Origin: Megaustenia siamemsis
Taxonomy: Eukaryota > Mollusca > Gastropoda > Stylommatophora > Ariophantidae
NCBI GenBank assembly: GCA_032433765.1
Contig: JAVIAB010000049.1
Location: 25,671,151-25,735,150, forward strand
Length of the DNA stretch: 64,000 nucleotides
Reading direction: 5' to 3'
Each line of letters starts with the position of its first letter. The stretch's first letter is position 1. The notes beneath the pieces are model-generated. The model had not been told where the DNA came from, ran no database searches, and saw only the letters and a program-made list of their open reading frames with translations. A program made the translations under genes and the position numbers. Below are positions 63,168-64,000 of this stretch, in pieces.

Positions 63168-64000
63168 TCAGACGGGCTGTGGTAAACGTAACGTTCTGTG
63201 TGAGATCTGGCTAGAGACAGAGATTCTTTCAGACGGGCTGTGGTAAACGTAACGTTCTGTGTGAGATCTGGCTAGAGACAGAGATTCTTTCAGACGGGCT
63301 GTGGTAAACGTAACGTTCTGTGTGAGATCTGGCTAGAGACAGAGATTCTTTCAGACGGGCTGTGGTAAACGTAACGTTCTGTGTGAGATCTGGCTAGAGA
63401 CAGTGATTCTTTCAGACGGGCTGTGGTAAACGTAACGTTCTGTGTGAGATCTTGCTAGAGACAGAGATTCTTTCAGACGGGCTGTGGTAAACGAACGTTC
63501 TGTGTGAGATCTGGCTAGAGACAGAGATTCTTTCAGACGGGCTGTGGTAAACGTAACGTTCTGTGGGAGATCTGGCTAGAGACAGTGATTCTTTCAGACG
63601 GGCTGTGGTAAACGTAACGTTCTGTGAGAGATCTGGCTAGAGACAGAGATTCTTTCAGACGGGCTGTGATAAACGTAACGTTCTGTGTGAGATCTGGCTA
63701 GAGACAGAGATTCTTTCAGACGGGCTGTGGGGAATGTAACGTTCTGTGTGAGATCTGGCTGGAGACAGAGATTCTTTCAGACGGGCTGTGGGGAATGTAA
63801 CGTTCTGTGGGAGATCTGGCTAGAGACAGAGATTCTTTCAGACGGGCTGTGGGGAATGTAACGTTCTGTGTGAGATCTGGCTAGAGACACAGATTATTTC
63901 AGACGGGCTGTGGGGAATGTAACGTTCTGTGTGAGATCTGGCTAGAGACAGAGATTCTTTCAGGCGGACTGTGGGGAATGTAACGTTCTGTGTGAGATCT
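63168..64000. repeat. Minisatellite, 61-bp unit, at least 13 copies, amplified from the LINE-E 3' end; runs off the window
   Basis: Unit: CAGACGGGCTGTGGTAAACG, TAACGTTCTGTGTGAGATCT, GGCTAGAGACAGAGATTCTT. It is homologous to the single-copy LINE-E end at about 51447-51510 and to the 62-bp array at 58783, but forms its own homogeneous subfamily. The right half switches from GGTAAACG to GGGGAATG units. Confidence 0.95.

Overview
The window looks like gene-poor, repeat-rich nuclear DNA of a gastropod mollusc, most likely a heterobranch/panpulmonate snail or slug. This rests on two large single-exon receptor coding regions. One is an LDLa-LRR-7TM receptor of the GRL101 type, first described in the snail Lymnaea stagnalis. 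The other is a FMRFamide-receptor/chemosensory-type class A GPCR. The repeat background agrees: many 5'-truncated LINE ends, tRNA-derived SINEs, a mariner, and very abundant minisatellites. No rRNA gene, functional tRNA gene, CRISPR array or prokaryotic operon was seen. Species identification is inference.

Protein-coding content. (1) 25756-29426 (-): vWA-like, C-type lectin, LDLa, LRR and 7TM regions of one GRL101-like receptor, read continuously across three frameshifts. (2) 55398-56786 (-): a complete 7TM receptor whose last ~55 codons are read from an antisense LINE end. (3) 14832-15603 (+): an orphan exon with a duplicated cysteine-rich extracellular domain of no recognised family, cut off by a repeat insertion. 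(4) 16760-18087: a near-intact DD34D mariner with one frameshift.

Repeat families, named locally. LINE-A to LINE-G and LINE-R (RNase H type) are nearly all C-terminal 3' ends of reverse-transcriptase ORFs. SINE-1 is tRNA-derived, ~260 bp, with a TACTTTACTTT-type tail. SINE-2 is tRNA-derived, ~300-335 bp. SINE-3 is tRNA-derived with a (CAA)n tail. SINE-4 is ~365-385 bp, makes target-site duplications (TSDs) and has an unknown head. Rep-5 is ~330 bp with an ATAACCA tail. Exact or near-exact TSDs fix the borders of many copies and reveal nested insertions.

Layout. 1-14 kb: LINE and SINE remnants with five minisatellites. 14-18 kb: orphan exon, 51-bp array and mariner. 18-25 kb: LINE-D, LINE-C, Rep-5, SINE-4, a double-headed SINE-1 and arrays. 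25-29.5 kb: GRL101-like receptor exon, with arrays at both ends. 29.5-46 kb: the largest arrays (36, 55/110, 47, 13 and 49 bp units) with LINEs and SINEs between them. 46-55.5 kb: nested LINE-R in LINE-D, LINE-C, LINE-E, SINE-3 in SINE-1, LINE-A and a LINE-D-derived array. 55.4-58 kb: second receptor and its upstream DNA. 58-64 kb: LINE-E with two arrays made from its own 3' end, the second running off the window.

Summing the listed intervals, tandem arrays cover about 19 kb (roughly 30%) of the window. The recurring theme is that LINE 3' ends seed minisatellites, and that both receptor genes end against such arrays. Families are assigned by motif recognition only; no database search was possible.
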